A stretch of DNA of 64,000 nucleotides from assembly GCA_022453515.1 (NCBI GenBank), contig JAJNNY010000005.1:992001-1056000 (forward strand), read 5' to 3'. Below, piece by piece: positions 11,327 to 23,325 of the stretch. The notes under the pieces were generated by a model that worked only from the letters and a program-made list of their open reading frames with translations, had not been told where the DNA came from and made no database searches. Every line of letters begins with the position of its first letter. Positions within the stretch are counted from its first letter, which is position 1. Origin of the DNA: Astrocystis sublimbata (taxonomy: Eukaryota > Ascomycota > Sordariomycetes > Xylariales > Xylariaceae). The position numbers and the translations under genes are program-made.

Positions 11327-12278
11327 ATGAGGTACCAGCGCCAGATCTGCCGCTTGGCGCGACATCTCCCTGCCAGCCATGTCAGATCCTTCTCGCAGGC
11401 CCCTGCACGGCACTTCCAACACCAGCTTCCCCAAGCCACCATTCCGCTACCATATATAACTGAAGTCACTGTAAGAGCTATTCGGATCGCATCGTGTGTG
11501 CTAGGCTGACAACACATAGTCTGGCGGCTGGCGGACATGTTCGTGGCAGGTCCAAACCGCAGCGCTAGACCGAGGCTGACCAACCTGTTCGTGTAGACGA
11601 CATCTTTTCCAAGCTACTGCAAGTATGTGCCTCTTCTTCCTATCTCCATCCCCTGTCAAGCTATCGAGGGTCGAGCTGACTCGGATAAACCACAAGGAGC
11701 GCATCGTCTGCCTCAATGGGCCCATCAACGATACCGTATCTGCCTCGGTCGTGGCACAGCTCCTATGGCTCGAATCCGACAACCCCGAAAAGCCCATAAC
11801 CATGTACATACACTCGCCCGGTGGCTCAGTTACCGCCGGCCTCGCTATCTACGACACCATGTCCTACATCCGATCCCCTGTGTCGACGGTGTGTCTCGGA
11901 CAGGCGGCAAGCATGGGCTCGTTGCTGCTGACCGGCGGCGAGAAAGGGAAGCGATACGCCCTGCCACACAGTAGCATCATGATACATCAACCGCTCGGCG
12001 GCACCCAAGGCCAGGTCAGCGAGATTCTGATATACGCCACCCAGATACAGCGCACGCGGGAGCAAGTCAACGAGATATACAGGAAACACCTGAATGAGGC
12101 GGCGGGCCACGACAGGTACACACTCAAGGAGATCGAGGACATGATGGAGCGTGACAAGTACCTCACCGCGCAAGAGGCCAAAGAGATTGGAATCATAGAC
12201 GACATCCTCACACGAAGGGACGACAAGAAAGCGCAGACGGAGGGCGCCGCGGACAACGACCAGAAGCCAACTCCATAG
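11327..12278 (+). CDS. clpP: Mitochondrial ATP-dependent Clp protease proteolytic subunit
   Basis: The predicted exons are 11327-11470, 11520-11538, 11597-11622 and 11697-12278, giving 256 residues. The introns are 49, 58 and 74 nt with donors GTAAGA, GTTCGT and GTATGT. Only this chain restores the conserved stretch [22 protein letters not shown] followed by [10 protein letters not shown]. The N-terminus is an Arg/His/Ser-rich presequence ([20 protein letters not shown]). The catalytic triad is visible: Ser in [11 protein letters not shown], His in [10 protein letters not shown] and Asp in the segment near [15 protein letters not shown]. ClpP forms a tetradecameric serine protease chamber that degrades matrix proteins together with ClpX. 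Length and motifs match the family. Filamentous fungi keep this gene although budding yeast lacks it. The short tail after DDILTRR is polar and low in complexity. Confidence 0.95.
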
Positions 12279-12530
12279 AGCTCGAGTTGGACATACTGTT
12301 GGAGAGATAGCAGGCGAAACCACGTTTCAATCAGTCAGTGCGTATAAGTCACCTTGTAAGGTCAGCTAAGTTGTCAGCTATGGCCTGTGTGGAATGGAAT
12401 AAGTGTGCAGAACATCGGCACGACGACCTTGAACGGAAACGGTCAGCGGGGACTTGTGCATCGTCTAACAATGTACCATTCCATTGGAATTCTCATGACA
12501 AGGGGCCCGCCAGCCGAGCCACCAGGGGGG

Positions 12531-12567
12531 GAGATCAAAGGAGATCTCCTGAGATCTCGGGAGATCT
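12531..12567. repeat. GAGATC repeat array with nested palindromes
   Basis: Four GAGATC units occur within 37 nt, three of them inside AGATCT or GAGATCTC palindromes. The array lies about 250 nt downstream of the ClpP stop codon. It could form a cruciform or be slippage; no function is known. Confidence 0.75.
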
Positions 12568-13485
12568 TCGACATACACTGGGATCAGTGTTGTTGGCCCA
12601 CTTGGAGTCAGTCCCTTACCGACACGTAGGTACGTATGGCTGAATATGGTCAGGACTTAGTGTCACCCTGGATGCCTGGGCAGGCATGCGAGGCAGGTCA
12701 CGCTTTGGGCGAGCACGGGTCTGATGGTTGACCGTTCCATGTCACTCCAACGGTTATGTAGGTACTACCTAAGGTACTGTAGGAACTGGTGGTACAACAT
12801 ACTGCTGTCCAATCTATCACCTGTGCGTACGCATAGGTGTCTACAAGCACAGATCATGCCATGGGAATCTTTCAGATGGAAACGTAGTACCACAGTCAAC
12901 GGCATAGATGAGGGCGTACTAAAGACTACCCACGGAGCCCACCGCAATCTCAAGCGATGTGTTTGCCTCGGGGTTTCTATTTGTGCTCGAATAGCAGGCT
13001 GCTCGGCTTCCACGTTGTGTATTCGGCGATGATCTTGGTAATCAAAGGACGGTGACGGTGATCGATCGAACATGCCGCATCCCTCGTGGCAACAGGGAAG
13101 TCTCTCTCTCTGGATTGGGTTGTGCTCGAGACAGCCGAGATGAAGCAGGAGCACGACCGACTTCGCGATGCAGAATCAAACGACGGACAGGCACAAGGGC
13201 ATATCTCATTGGCCAGTATCCGCTCCCGATGCGGTAAGCAGGGACTTTTGTCAAGATCTGCCAGGGGATGGAGCTCTACGATTCGCCAGGCGAGCTGCTC
13301 TCTCCCCGCTTTCGATCTATGTACTAAGGTAGGTAGATACTGGGGGACTGGGTACCTGGCACCTACCCGGGACTTACACACACGCAGGACGGTAGTTGAA
13401 CTGCCCGTGGACCGTGGTTCCAGGAACTGCAGGGCGGATGGGTGCGGATGGTGCCCTTAGCGGCGTTGGTAGCACGCCTACTGCA

Positions 13486-13516
13486 TACCTAGGTACCTAC
13501 CTACCTAGGCCCCTAG
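13486..13516. repeat. CCTA/TAGG palindromic cluster
   Basis: The sequence runs CATACCTAGGTACC then TACCTACCTAGG, followed by the palindrome CCCTAGGG at about 13510. It is a typical copy of the dispersed motif. Confidence 0.75.
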
Positions 13517-14987
13517 GGCAATTGGGTGCCGCGGGTTTGGGGTAACTAACGCCTTCGACTCCCAGCCCGTGCAAGACGATTCGAGGTTCGTACCAAAACC
13601 ATGGATCTTAGCCAGCTGGTCCCCCCCTCCCCCCCCTTGACACTGCCGCTTTCTCGATGCTTTCTCCGAATCGAAGCTGGAGATTTTTGAACACCTGCCT
13701 CGCCAAATGCGACAACGTACATTTCAAATGGGAACTCTAGGTACTCAGGCCCTTAGGTACACACCGACGTAGCAAGCAGTTAGCAGATGGGAGGCTTGTC
13801 AACGTCATTCGGGGTCTAGCCTGGGCCACGGAGTCGCGCCCACCAATTGCCATCATGCGGCGCCTCTTTGTCTTGTCGCGCAGTCTCAGAATTACGCCAA
13901 CGAGCGGCTTTGTGCGTGTTCACAATAAGATTACCTATCAAATAGATAATGATGATGACTTACTTACTTACTTAGTTTGCGACCGGGCAGGGCCGGGGAC
14001 AACCCCAGAATACCCACCTGCCTCGGGCATCGTCGACACGGGCTCACGGGCAGACCCTCTTCCGCCGCTAGCCAGTCGAGCCCGCTGCCGCATCCGCTGG
14101 AACTGGAATTGGCCATGGGGGGTGGGATTGAAAGAGGCTCTTGCAGCAGCCCGTCCGGCGGCGCGGTAATAGACCTATGGGCGACCGAGTTGGGACGAGG
14201 ATGTGTGCAGACTGCAGACTGCAGTAGCGCCAGCGCCAGCACCAGTTAGGTAGTATCTATCTAGGTACCTAGGTATCTAATCCCCGCGCCCTCGGCGCCT
14301 GAGGTCGCCGTGCTACCGTGCTACCAACCGTGATGCGTGCTACCTACAGTACACCTGGGCAATGGTTGGGTGCAGGTGGTACTACCTAGGTAGAAGAGCC
14401 CCACCCGCGATGCAACACAACTACCTTCCACCTGGGCAACCTTTTGCACTGAGGTGACGGGAGATGGGGACGAGGTTGTCGGTCGTCGCATGCGTTGGAT
14501 GCCCCTCGTGCAACCAAACTCCACACTCCCCCATCCATCCAAGCCATCCACATCCATCCCCTTGTTTGCCTTGGCCAGAGTGCCCGCCTGTCGTTTGCGA
14601 TGCTTGCGTTGTCTCCAGGGCCTCCTAGCGGCCGCCTCCATCTCTGCCCCCCTGCGCTTTTGGTATCATGTCTCGCGTCTCGGCTTGCCTGCTTCCCAAG
14701 CAAAGCCATCCAAACTATCTTATATACGTGTGCCCTAGCCACCAGTTTGCGCCGCCAATAACAGTCGGCATCTCGACCTGTGGTTGTACGGTATTATAAC
14801 CACTCTGATTCCTGCCCGCCAGCCAGCCAGTCTCACCCCCCAGCTTCACATTGTTGTTCGCCTCATAGTCTCAGAACAACGCCGCTTCTCCTGTCGGCTT
14901 TGCACACGCCGGATCGCATAGCGAGCAGACGCGCTCCTTGAATGTCGTTGCTTGAGGGCAGTCAGCCCGGCATCTCACTGCTTCACG

Positions 14988-16781
14988 ATGAATGAGTATA
15001 TTTTCATGACCAATCGCCATCTGCCAGTGAGCCCGCCCAGTTCGGCCCTGGTCGTGGCGCATCGGCCTCAGCGCTGCCATGTCGTGCCGCCTTCTATTCT
15101 CACGCCACCCGCCTCTCTGTCACCTCGATCTACACAATCGCCGCCTGCGCAGTCACCCTCGGATGGAGCTGTCTTCGCCCAGGGCCATGACCTCGAGCCG
15201 GTCACGCCCACGCCCACGCCCACCCAGATGCAGTCCGTCTTCTCCTCCCAGACCGGCGAGGCATACCGCTCGCAGCAGCACACCACCCAGGTGTGGGAGT
15301 CGCACAAGGAGGAGATTCGCACCATGTACCTGGATGAGAACCGACCGCTCAAGGAGGTCATGGCCATCATGCGCCAGCGCGGGTTCAGAGCTACGTGAGT
15401 CGCCTGTTGGACGCTGTGATGTCTGCAATGTCTGCAACCTCCTAACAGGCTTGCCAGTGTGAGAATGTACAAATCACGATTCGACAAGTGGGGGTTCAGC
15501 AAGAATAACAGCAAACGCGAGGTCGTCACCATGCTGCAGGTCCAGCGCCAACGAAACGCCCTGGGCAAGCGGACCACTTTCCAAAGGAACGGCCGCGAGA
15601 TCGCCATCGACGCTTACCTCAAGCGCAAGGGCATCTCGCAGTATGACCTTGCAGAACCGGGCATAGCAGACAGTCTTCCCGAACATCTTCGCTGCGTGAC
15701 GCCGCCGCCCGAAACGCCTCTCATAATCCAAGCAGGAGGGGCGCTCTCGTTGCAGGAGCTCGTGCTTCAAAGTGCGAGAGATCTGGCCTGGAACCCATAC
15801 TGCCCCACCGACTTCCCTCTCGTCACACCTGCCGCTGTCTATCGCGGCGACGCTTTACGGTGTGCCATTACAGACATAACAAATGCTGACTGGCTATTCT
15901 ATGTTGGCCACTACGGCAGAGGGGGCGTGATGTGTGAGCAGGGCTTCAGGTCCTTGCATTTAATGGTCACTCAACCATCTATATACGGATTGCTCCATCT
16001 GCTGATGTTTCATCTCGACGCCTATAACAAGGGCATAATAAAAGAAGTGTGGCGGTATTTAGCCGCCTATTCAGCGACCATCAAAGCCGACGGTCCCTTG
16101 GCGCGACTATTCCAGGGCATCTCCAAGTTCATCAACACGCACGAGTTCGACGAGTACTGGAATCTAATATTCGAGTGTACCGAAAAGCTTTTGGTCATCG
16201 ACGAGCAGAGCGCGGGCCTCCCCGAGGGGACGATCGCCCGACTTTACCCATTGGTCTTCATCCCACGAGCACACCAATACAAAAAGGGACCGTACCGCCG
16301 TCTCCAGAACAGCTGCGACTGGAATCGGTTAACTCAGGGCACAAAGCCACGAGTCCCCGAAGAAATGGCCATCTACGAGGCCAGTGAGCTCTTGATCCTC
16401 GGATCACAAAGCAACTGGCAGGGGGACAAGATTCTCGAGCTCGCCGAGTCGGTGCTCGAGAAGACCAAGAAGTTTGCATTTAACCCCGACTTCTTCGTCT
16501 ACATCGCGCTCAACGCCCTCGCAAACTATTACCGCTCCGATTTTATGTCGGGGGACCCGGCCAGCAGCCCCAAACACCAGATGTCAATACAGTACCTGGA
16601 GCAGGTGTGCCAGCTTTCGGAGGGTAAATGGGATCCCGACCTAGGTTACTTCATGGGTGATCTACAAAAGTTGGAAGAGTGGCACCGTGAAGCAGGCGAT
16701 ACATTGATGGCCGATGATGTACACAGAAGATGGCAGAACTCACTCGACACGATACCCCAGCAATGGGAAAGGGCACACTGA
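14988..16781 (+). CDS. Clr5-domain protein (putative nuclear/chromatin-related), two exons
   Basis: The start is the ATG at 14988; in-frame codons just upstream begin only from TTG. Exon 1 (14988-15394) holds a Pro/Ser/Thr-rich N-terminus and the first part of a Clr5 domain (VWESHKEEIRTMYLDENRPL, KEVMAIMRQRGFRAT). A 63-nt intron (15395-15457) with a GTGAGT donor, CTAAC branch and CCAG acceptor interrupts the domain. Exon 2 (15458-16781) continues with VRMYKSRFDKWGFSKN and Lys/Arg-rich sequence. The product is 576 residues. The ~400-residue C-terminal part is helical in character, has repeated-helix-like segments and ends near WEKAH-like residues (QQWERAH). The domain is named after fission yeast Clr5, a silencing factor, and is common in fungal proteins of unknown role. 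A transcription- or chromatin-linked function is inferred from the family. Confidence 0.85.
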
Positions 16782-19277
16782 TGATCCTTTTATCATTTTT
16801 CGTGCACTCCGTCGATCTAGCCATATGTCGAACAATACCTCCACCGTACCATATGCCATTTAATATCTAAGACAGTCTGGCGTCTAAATATAGCCATTGT
16901 ATTATACGATTACCTGAGCAGAATCTAATTTCTAAATCCAACCTAGGTGGACACAAGCTCACATGCTCCAGGACGGAAATCTTTTGCCAGTGAATGAGCA
17001 CCAATGTCAATAATACCATGCGGAAACTAGGTAGACAATATGCCTGCCTCTCAGCCCGGGAGAAGCGAATGTCACGACACAATGACACGGCACAATGCCA
17101 CTGCTTCATGCGCTTAGCCTACAAATGCCTATGGGTCATGGCAATTTCCAGGTGTCGCAGCATCGATGCTCGGTAAGGAATGATCTACCTAAGCCCCCCC
17201 AGTCCCCAATTGATGCATGTCAGACGGGAGCGATGCACACTCATTGGCTCGATTCGGAACCGTTGTAACATCTACCTACATGTATCTGGTGCTACTTCTA
17301 CCACGAGGGTGCGTGGTGCCACAGAGGCCGCGAAGCGAGAAGTTGGAACCTTCGATTTTGCTTAGATTAGGTACATATTAAGTACCTACATACTTACCTA
17401 CTTTCTACATGGGTCTGCACCCATTCCTCCCGTCACGCAGTTATGCAGTTAGATGGATGCTCAATTGATTAGACGCTATCTACACTACCTACCCCATGGT
17501 AACTCATGAACGGTCAGGGGGTCAAGTACCTAGTTGGCATGGCACGCATGGATGGCGGGAAGGGCAAGGATAGAATAAGGTAGGCTGCAGGTCTGGACTT
17601 TTGCTTCATGTACGAGTAAGACGGACGAGTTTCATAATGATGTGCGGTAGCTGCGGCAGAGAGAATCAAGCAACCGGGCGTTGCATCTAATAATCTTCCA
17701 CACAAGCACCTATTTCGCCCGATAGAAGGTAGGTGGGTACCTAGGTAGACATATAATGGAAGGTAAGTAGCACAGAAGAAAACGCCCCCTTCCCCATCTC
17801 CCCCGTCCTACCATGTCGGAAAATGTACACAGAAACTGGGGAAATGCATGAATACTTCTGGGATTGGCAACCAAGCATGTTTGTTACCGGCGTGATCCTT
17901 GGACAAACGGAATGCAGCCCGCCGACAGAGTTATATTACTACGTCCTGACATATCCGCCTGGCTGGCGATGTGCATTAGTAGGTAGGTAGGTAGTTTAGG
18001 TGGCGTCAACTTGATTGGGACAATGTCTTGACACGTCGTACCAAGTTAAAGTTCGTCGTTATTGAACCGCACGCCACCGAAGCGATTACGATGGTCGCAC
18101 TGCTAAGGTTTGATCGGGGATCATGCGCAGCATTGATTGGGATGATGGCCACAATTACCTCGAATCCGAACACCCCGCATTCATGTACCCATTCATGGAT
18201 CAATACTCAAGAATCGAGGCTGGTACCTACCTACTGAGTGGGTAGGTGTAGGTAAGGTATCTGGGGTAAACTTTGACCGATGAGTCCCATTGAAGAGATT
18301 GTCGAGAAAGACTATTTTGAAGTAGAACACATGGGATCCGACACCACGCAGCGCACGACCATCGTGTGATGTGAGCTGAGTTGTTCGTCGATTGAGGAAA
18401 GGAGAGACCACCTCACTCCATCAATCAATCATGATTGGCCATTCGCTTTCCCTATCATTACACCTGAAAGGTTGGAAGTGAGTGTAAGTGTGTAATGCTG
18501 CACTTGATATCGGCCTCGGCCGGGAACCGGTTTAATTCTTCCGTCATGACACAGGATGGACACAGCCTATAGTAACACATATTACAAGAGTGGTTGGCTG
18601 TTTTTTTTTCAGTAGGTATAACTGCTACGATTGTCGATTGATATTTTGTTGAATAATAAGCTATACTACCTGCCGAGTTACTTTTTGTAGATATTGTTAC
18701 TCCCGGAAAGGTATGCTGCTTACCCACTCATAATTATTTCTGTTACAATTATCCATATATACACCCCTAACAATGATCCTGGAAATCAAAACCAATCTAT
18801 GTAAGCGGCGACTAGGGTTTTGGAGTATTTAAGTCAGGGTAGCAGTAGGGTTGGCAAACGTGACGAGCGTGACGCACGCATAACAGAATTACGATTATGG
18901 AGGGCCATCGTGGCGTCCATCAACGAATGAGACGGCGGACAAGGGCTGCAACAGGGCCGAGCCGAGAACACTGACCCGACTGAGTCGGTCCCGAGAGACC
19001 GGTTCAGCCGTTAGATTTTTTGGCATGCCCCTTGCACTCGAAATTTTACTTCTTTTCGTTGAAACTGTAAACAGATACCCAGCCAGATGGGTGGGTGAAA
19101 GTAGATGAGTACCTAACTCCTGGGCGGGTAGGCAAACACGGGGGAAATGATACAGCTAGGGTCATTGAGCCTATGCCCCTTTATTCGCAGGTTGAGATGC
19201 TTACCTTCCCGTAAACAACGCGATTGATTGTAATGCCAAACCACACCCCATCATAGTTGTATAACAGCTATGATCTA
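16782..19277. other. 2.5-kb intergenic region
   Basis: No supported gene lies between the Clr5-domain gene and the decayed MFS gene. CCTA/TAGG clusters occur at about 17370-17402, 17728-17765, 17977-18000 and 18220-18260. Short frames here (for example 16994-17176, 18006-18203) lack any family feature. Confidence 0.5.
17977..18000. repeat. TAGG microsatellite
   Basis: Four TAGG units in a row (TAGTAGGTAGGTAGGTAG) followed by TTTAGG. It is a short, non-palindromic member of the dispersed motif family. Confidence 0.75.
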
Positions 19278-20943
19278 TCAATGGTCGGTATAGGTACCCT
19301 GCTCAGGCCCTTTTACTTGACGCCACTTCATCCCTTTCAACTGTAAGACATACAGTCCCGGGACCGAAATGAGGCCGACCACGGCAAACAGAAAAAAGGT
19401 CCAGCCGGCCCCGATTCCCCGTAAAACAACATCAAGGAGAGCCAATCCGCCCGCCGCCAGCTCCGCTCGGACTAGGTTACTCGCGGCCTACGCCGATGAT
19501 AAGGCGTCGGGGTACATATCTACCAGCAACGTGCTGAGTGCGGTAAATACACCCTGTATAGATAGGCCAATGAAGAATTGGAACACCAATGGAGCTGCTA
19601 TGCTCTACTCGTCGTGTTAGTAACCATTTAGCCAAGATTTTATAGGGGAAGGGAAGGTAATCATTTCTTACAACTTCATACTGTAACAACCACCCGTATC
19701 CAACTATGAGAAGCCCACAGATAATCAGTGAGTATTTGATGCTTCGAAGGCGCGCTTCCTCGATGAAAAAGCCGTTTAGATTTAGATTTTTTTTTCTCGG
19801 TACTGAAACCGTATTTAGCAGCAGTGTGCCGATAGTCGATGTCTAGAACCTTGCCTGGGGGAGCATCAGCATCACCGCTCAACGTACAGGAGGTCAGCAC
19901 AAGATCAGGATAGGAGTTTGCATACCGGTGCCGAAAGCACTAATTGCGCAGGCAACGCCAAATGGTATATATGTCAATCCAGAAACAAGACCAGATACGT
20001 GATAGATCTGAGTAAACAGGCTTGACAGCGAAGCCTGAAGACATGAGTAGACAGTGTACCAAACGCCCACAGTGGCAACTGTGATAGCTGTGTTCGGTCG
20101 TTTGAGCAAGGCTAGGGGCTTCAATGGGTTCGGAAAGAAGAATTTCCTTGAGTTCGGACTGGGTGGCGAAGACTTTTTCTGTTGCTGTTGGGGAGTGAGC
20201 ACAGGTATCAACGCCCTGTTCGCCCAGCCCGGCAGCAGACTGCTATCCTCAACAACGCGCCTCGATGTCTCAGGCAGCAAGAGCACCACAAGAACGAGGC
20301 AAAGGGGCGAAATAGCGGATAAGAACCAGAAAATGGCACGCCAATTCCACCGAGCTAGGAGGAGACCGCTGATGATCGGTCCCACGCTAGGCGGCGTGTT
20401 CAGCACGAAGGAGACGATGCCCGAATAGCCACCCCGATCAGCGGGCGTAAATAGGTCTCCTACCACGCCGTACGTGACAGCGTAGGAGCCCGAGATGCCT
20501 GCGCTCTGCACGACCCGGAGGAAGAAAAGCAGCCCAAAGGACGACTGTAGCGCAAGTCCGATATTGGCAGCTACGTAGAAGCATAGCGTGACGATCAGCA
20601 CGGGCCGTCGGCCTATGTTGTCTGCGGCTTGGCCGACGAGGGAGGGAAATATTCCAGAGGCGATCAGGTATGCTGTTACTGTGAGATTGATCTTTTCTGT
20701 GGAGACGCCTAAGTCCTCGGCCATGAATGGGATGGCGGGGAAGTAGATGAAGCTACTGAGCGAGGAAAACCAACCCGCGAAGGCGACGAGGGCCACGATG
20801 CCCTTTTTCTGTCTTGTTGAAAAAGTTGAGTAAGGTGGTGAGGGACCTCCCTCGAGCGGGCCGATTTCTGTCAAGGTACAGTCATTCTTCTCTGCTGCCA
20901 TGCACATTTGGCGCATATTATCTGGCCCCGAATCCTGTGTCAT
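19278..20943 (-). pseudogene. MFS drug:H+ antiporter (DHA1-type), broken by a frameshift and a nonsense codon
   Basis: Exon 1 (19926-20943) starts at the ATG at 20943 and encodes a polar N-terminus, then membrane helices with DHA1-type motifs (LVGQAADNIGRRPVLI for motif A; GYSGIVSFVLNTPPSVGPI). Predicted introns are 19855-19925 (GTATGC...CCCCAG) and 19605-19671 (GTAAGA...GAGTAG with an ACTAACAC branch). In exon 2 the frame breaks between a Lys-rich loop and RLRSIKYSLIICGLL. A nine-A run near 19800 has one base too many for the conserved frame. In exon 3, after VDMYPDALSSA, a TAG at 19488-19490 stands where relatives usually have Gln; the next residues (AASNLVRAELAAGGLALL) are well conserved to a natural stop at 19278. 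Ignoring both lesions, the length is about 508 residues, normal for the family. As it stands the last third, including the final helices, is lost. A 55-nt cryptic intron could bypass the first lesion but not the second. Confidence 0.8.
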
Positions 20944-21309
20944 GATGTGCTAACATATCGTGTTACAATTATACGTTCGTGCATGAGGATCATGTTCCCA
21001 TCGATGAGTATATATATGTGTAAACATAACTTTTCCCAGGGTCAATATGCGGGGTCAAAACATGGGTTGGCCTGGCCCATGATGCATCCAAAACCAACAA
21101 CATAAACTCTATGTGACGATCACAAAAAGCGGCGCTTACGCTTTTCACAGAACAGGGTCACACATGCTGTGTACACACCTCACTCTATTTCAAGAATTTC
21201 TTGTTTGGACGCATCACCACTTATCCCGGTGAATTGATTCCACCTATATGTTTTATTCAATTTACGTCTATACTATATGAATATACGACGACCATTATTT
21301 CATATTGCA
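20944..21309. other. Spacer upstream of the MFS gene
   Basis: This 366-nt AT-leaning spacer lies between the MFS start codon and the stop codon of the kinase-like gene, both on the minus strand. It should hold the old MFS promoter. Nothing else is visible. Confidence 0.5.
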
Positions 21310-22440
21310 CTACTCCACAAACTTTGCGATCAGGTAACGCATATCATCCAAAGCCTGGGTGCGCGCTTCGGTTCCAGGCACATGCGCGGAGTACATGATT
21401 CTCTCTTTAATAGAGTATAGTCGGTTGCGATCATCGCAATGTTCAACCGGCTCATCCGGTTTGAAGAGTTTAAAATACTCGTCTCGATACTCCTCGTTGG
21501 TCATTTGATGATGGCTCACTCGCCACATTCCGAGGGCCATCTCGTGATGCGCATAATACGCGCACGAATCAAAAATGTAAATCCCATTAGTGAGCACATG
21601 GGTCCCAATGTTCTTTTCCCACAGATCGCCGTGAATTAGACATGGCTTCACTGATCTCCCTCCCTCTTCAAGAGGGCCTAACAGTTTTGGTATGACCTTT
21701 TCCAACGTTACCCTCATTGCGACATCAAACTCGTGCCAGGACCCATTGGCTTGGGTGTCAAGTTCGTATACCCCGCGAAGAAGCTTAGAGTAGAATGATA
21801 CCCAACTTCTATCCCACTCGACTTTCAAAGGTAGCTTGCCATCATACGGAGTAACGTGAAAACCAAACTGGCCTGTCGGGGACATGCTCCTTCGATGAAG
21901 CTCCGATACCTTCTCTGCAAGCTTCACGGGGTCTGGGCGACGATGGTCAATCGGGAGATAATCACAAAGGAAGAAAAAGCCGTCCGAATCCAAGCATGGG
22001 CCGAATGCCTGGGGCATTGGCACGAGTGACGGCATAGTCTTGCTCAATTCGAACATGCATTGATATTCCCCGAGAACGCGTTCACTCGCAAGATCCCCGT
22101 CAACAATCTGCCCGCAACTTGTTAGCTTTAATGGCCAGTCACGGAAAGTACCAGATGAGGTTCGTTGGCAACCTTGACGAAGTATTCGTGAATCGTGTCA
22201 TTGTCATGTTTTACTGTAAATCGCGCTGTTGACATCGACCATGCTGAGTCACCACATGGTTTGATTGACACGATCTCGCTACAATTCGGTACGGCTATGT
22301 CCCGATAACATCAGCTAATTGCCCATAACGTGGCAGGTCAAACCCATACCTTGCAACACAGCACGGTCCAGGATAAGGCCGCCAGGAGGGGCGGTTGCGG
22401 CATGCGGATGACGAGCTGTGATCGTACTGCTTTCCGCCAT
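21310..22440 (-). CDS. Fructosamine-3-kinase-like protein (phosphotransferase fold), three exons
   Basis: Exons are 22350-22440, 22173-22294 and 21310-22107, separated by introns of 55 nt (GTATGG...ACATAG) and 65 nt (GTTGCC...GGGCAG with GCTAAC branch). The spliced product has 336 residues. The N-terminal lobe reads CSEIVSIKPCGDSAWSMSTA and FTVKHDNDTIHEYFVK, then GEYQCMFELSKTMPSLVPMP. The C-terminal lobe has the catalytic loop CLIHGDLWEKNIG and the metal-binding IFDSCAYYAHHEMALGMWR. These match the fructosamine kinase/ketosamine-3-kinase family, which phosphorylates sugar adducts on protein amines (deglycation). Many filamentous fungi carry several copies. The ATG at 22440 gives a sensible N-terminus; a long open stretch upstream lacks similarity. 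It lies between the decayed MFS gene and the NLR gene. Confidence 0.85.
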
Positions 22441-23325
22441 CGTCTCCTTTAGACTCTGAGGCATTATAAGGAACCTCCACCTAACACCAATAGCATCTGG
22501 AATTATAAAGCGCTATGTCTTGTGTGAACGCCCTCTGGGGGAGATACCGTGTATGTGGCTTGGGAAAGAGAGCTTAGCAACAACCAGGTACAATACAGCG
22601 CCGCCTTGGTGCGATGAAAGGGTACCCATATGTAGGCAAAAGTCTGTTGGTGATATTTGACAAGGTTTCGTGCAGATTTACTTCCAAATGAGGCTGGCTG
22701 CCAAGATGCCCTGAATCCTCCAAAAGCATTGTTTGCTTTGTAGCTCTGCTGTCGGCGCTTACGCAGTACAGTATGGAGGTATTGCGGCGATGTGACCCTG
22801 AGCTCCACTGCCGACTGATTGAGGATGGAGAGCATAGATAGCCCGCCATGAACCATCCTACCTAGGTAATTTTCGTTCGCTTACTCAAAACTGCTGTTGG
22901 CTTTGAGATGGGTATATGTGAAACAAAATGCCACAGGTACGTAAAACCAGTTTGACCATATGCAAATCGCTATGTCACATCAGTTGGCTTCCATACACAC
23001 ACAATCTTGCAATAGTGTCGTTGTCGCTATTGTCAAGAGGGCCTCTAGTTGCCTAGGACTGACTTAATTTCGATAGTGGAAGTTTATAAAGACTAAGCGC
23101 GCAGACCAGCCGGCGAGCCCAGCTCCAAGCAGATTATCCTCCGCCGAACTTCGATCGTCTTTTTATAACCGAATTCGAAATTTAGGTTCTGTAACTACCA
23201 TTGGGAATAATTCATCTCATATAACGGCCCAGGAATCCTCAACATGTAATATCGTCTCAGGTGAACAAGGACAGATCCTGCCATCGCCAGCGCCCAGCAG
23301 CACCCAAGACAGACGAGATGATCCT
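22441..23325. other. Divergent spacer between the kinase-like gene and the NLR gene
   Basis: This region should hold the promoter of the kinase-like gene and the start of the NLR gene. A 117-codon minus-strand frame (22503-22856) begins with ATG but shows no family features. The NLR reading frame is open back to 23077 (TAG at 23074-23076) yet contains no ATG before 23326, so the true NLR start may lie in an exon in this spacer. An ATG-CCA-CAG followed by GTACGT at about 22928 is one possible first exon, but I found no acceptor in phase that convinces. Confidence 0.4.

Larger units (their letters stand above)
12279..14987. other. 2.7-kb intergenic region rich in simple motifs
   Basis: I found no supported gene between ClpP and the Clr5-domain gene. 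The region carries several CCTA/TAGG clusters (about 12755-12785, 13325-13372, 13486-13510, 13736-13760, 14245-14280, 14380-14393), a GAGATC array at 12531-12567 and a C-tract at about 13620-13638. Open frames such as 13855-14169 and 14454-14738 look like GC-rich chance frames. Confidence 0.5.

Noticed and set aside
14952..14987. Upstream start for the Clr5-domain gene
   Set aside because: The extension begins from TTG, not ATG; the ATG at 14988 is the first proper start.
8190..18260. CRISPR-like array
   Set aside because: The recurring CCTA/TAGG units are short, irregularly spaced and palindromic, without unique spacers of constant length; the genome is eukaryotic.
22503..22856. 117-codon minus-strand frame next to the NLR as a partner effector
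   Set aside because: It starts with ATG but shows no effector domain, amyloid motif or signal peptide, and no splice extension.
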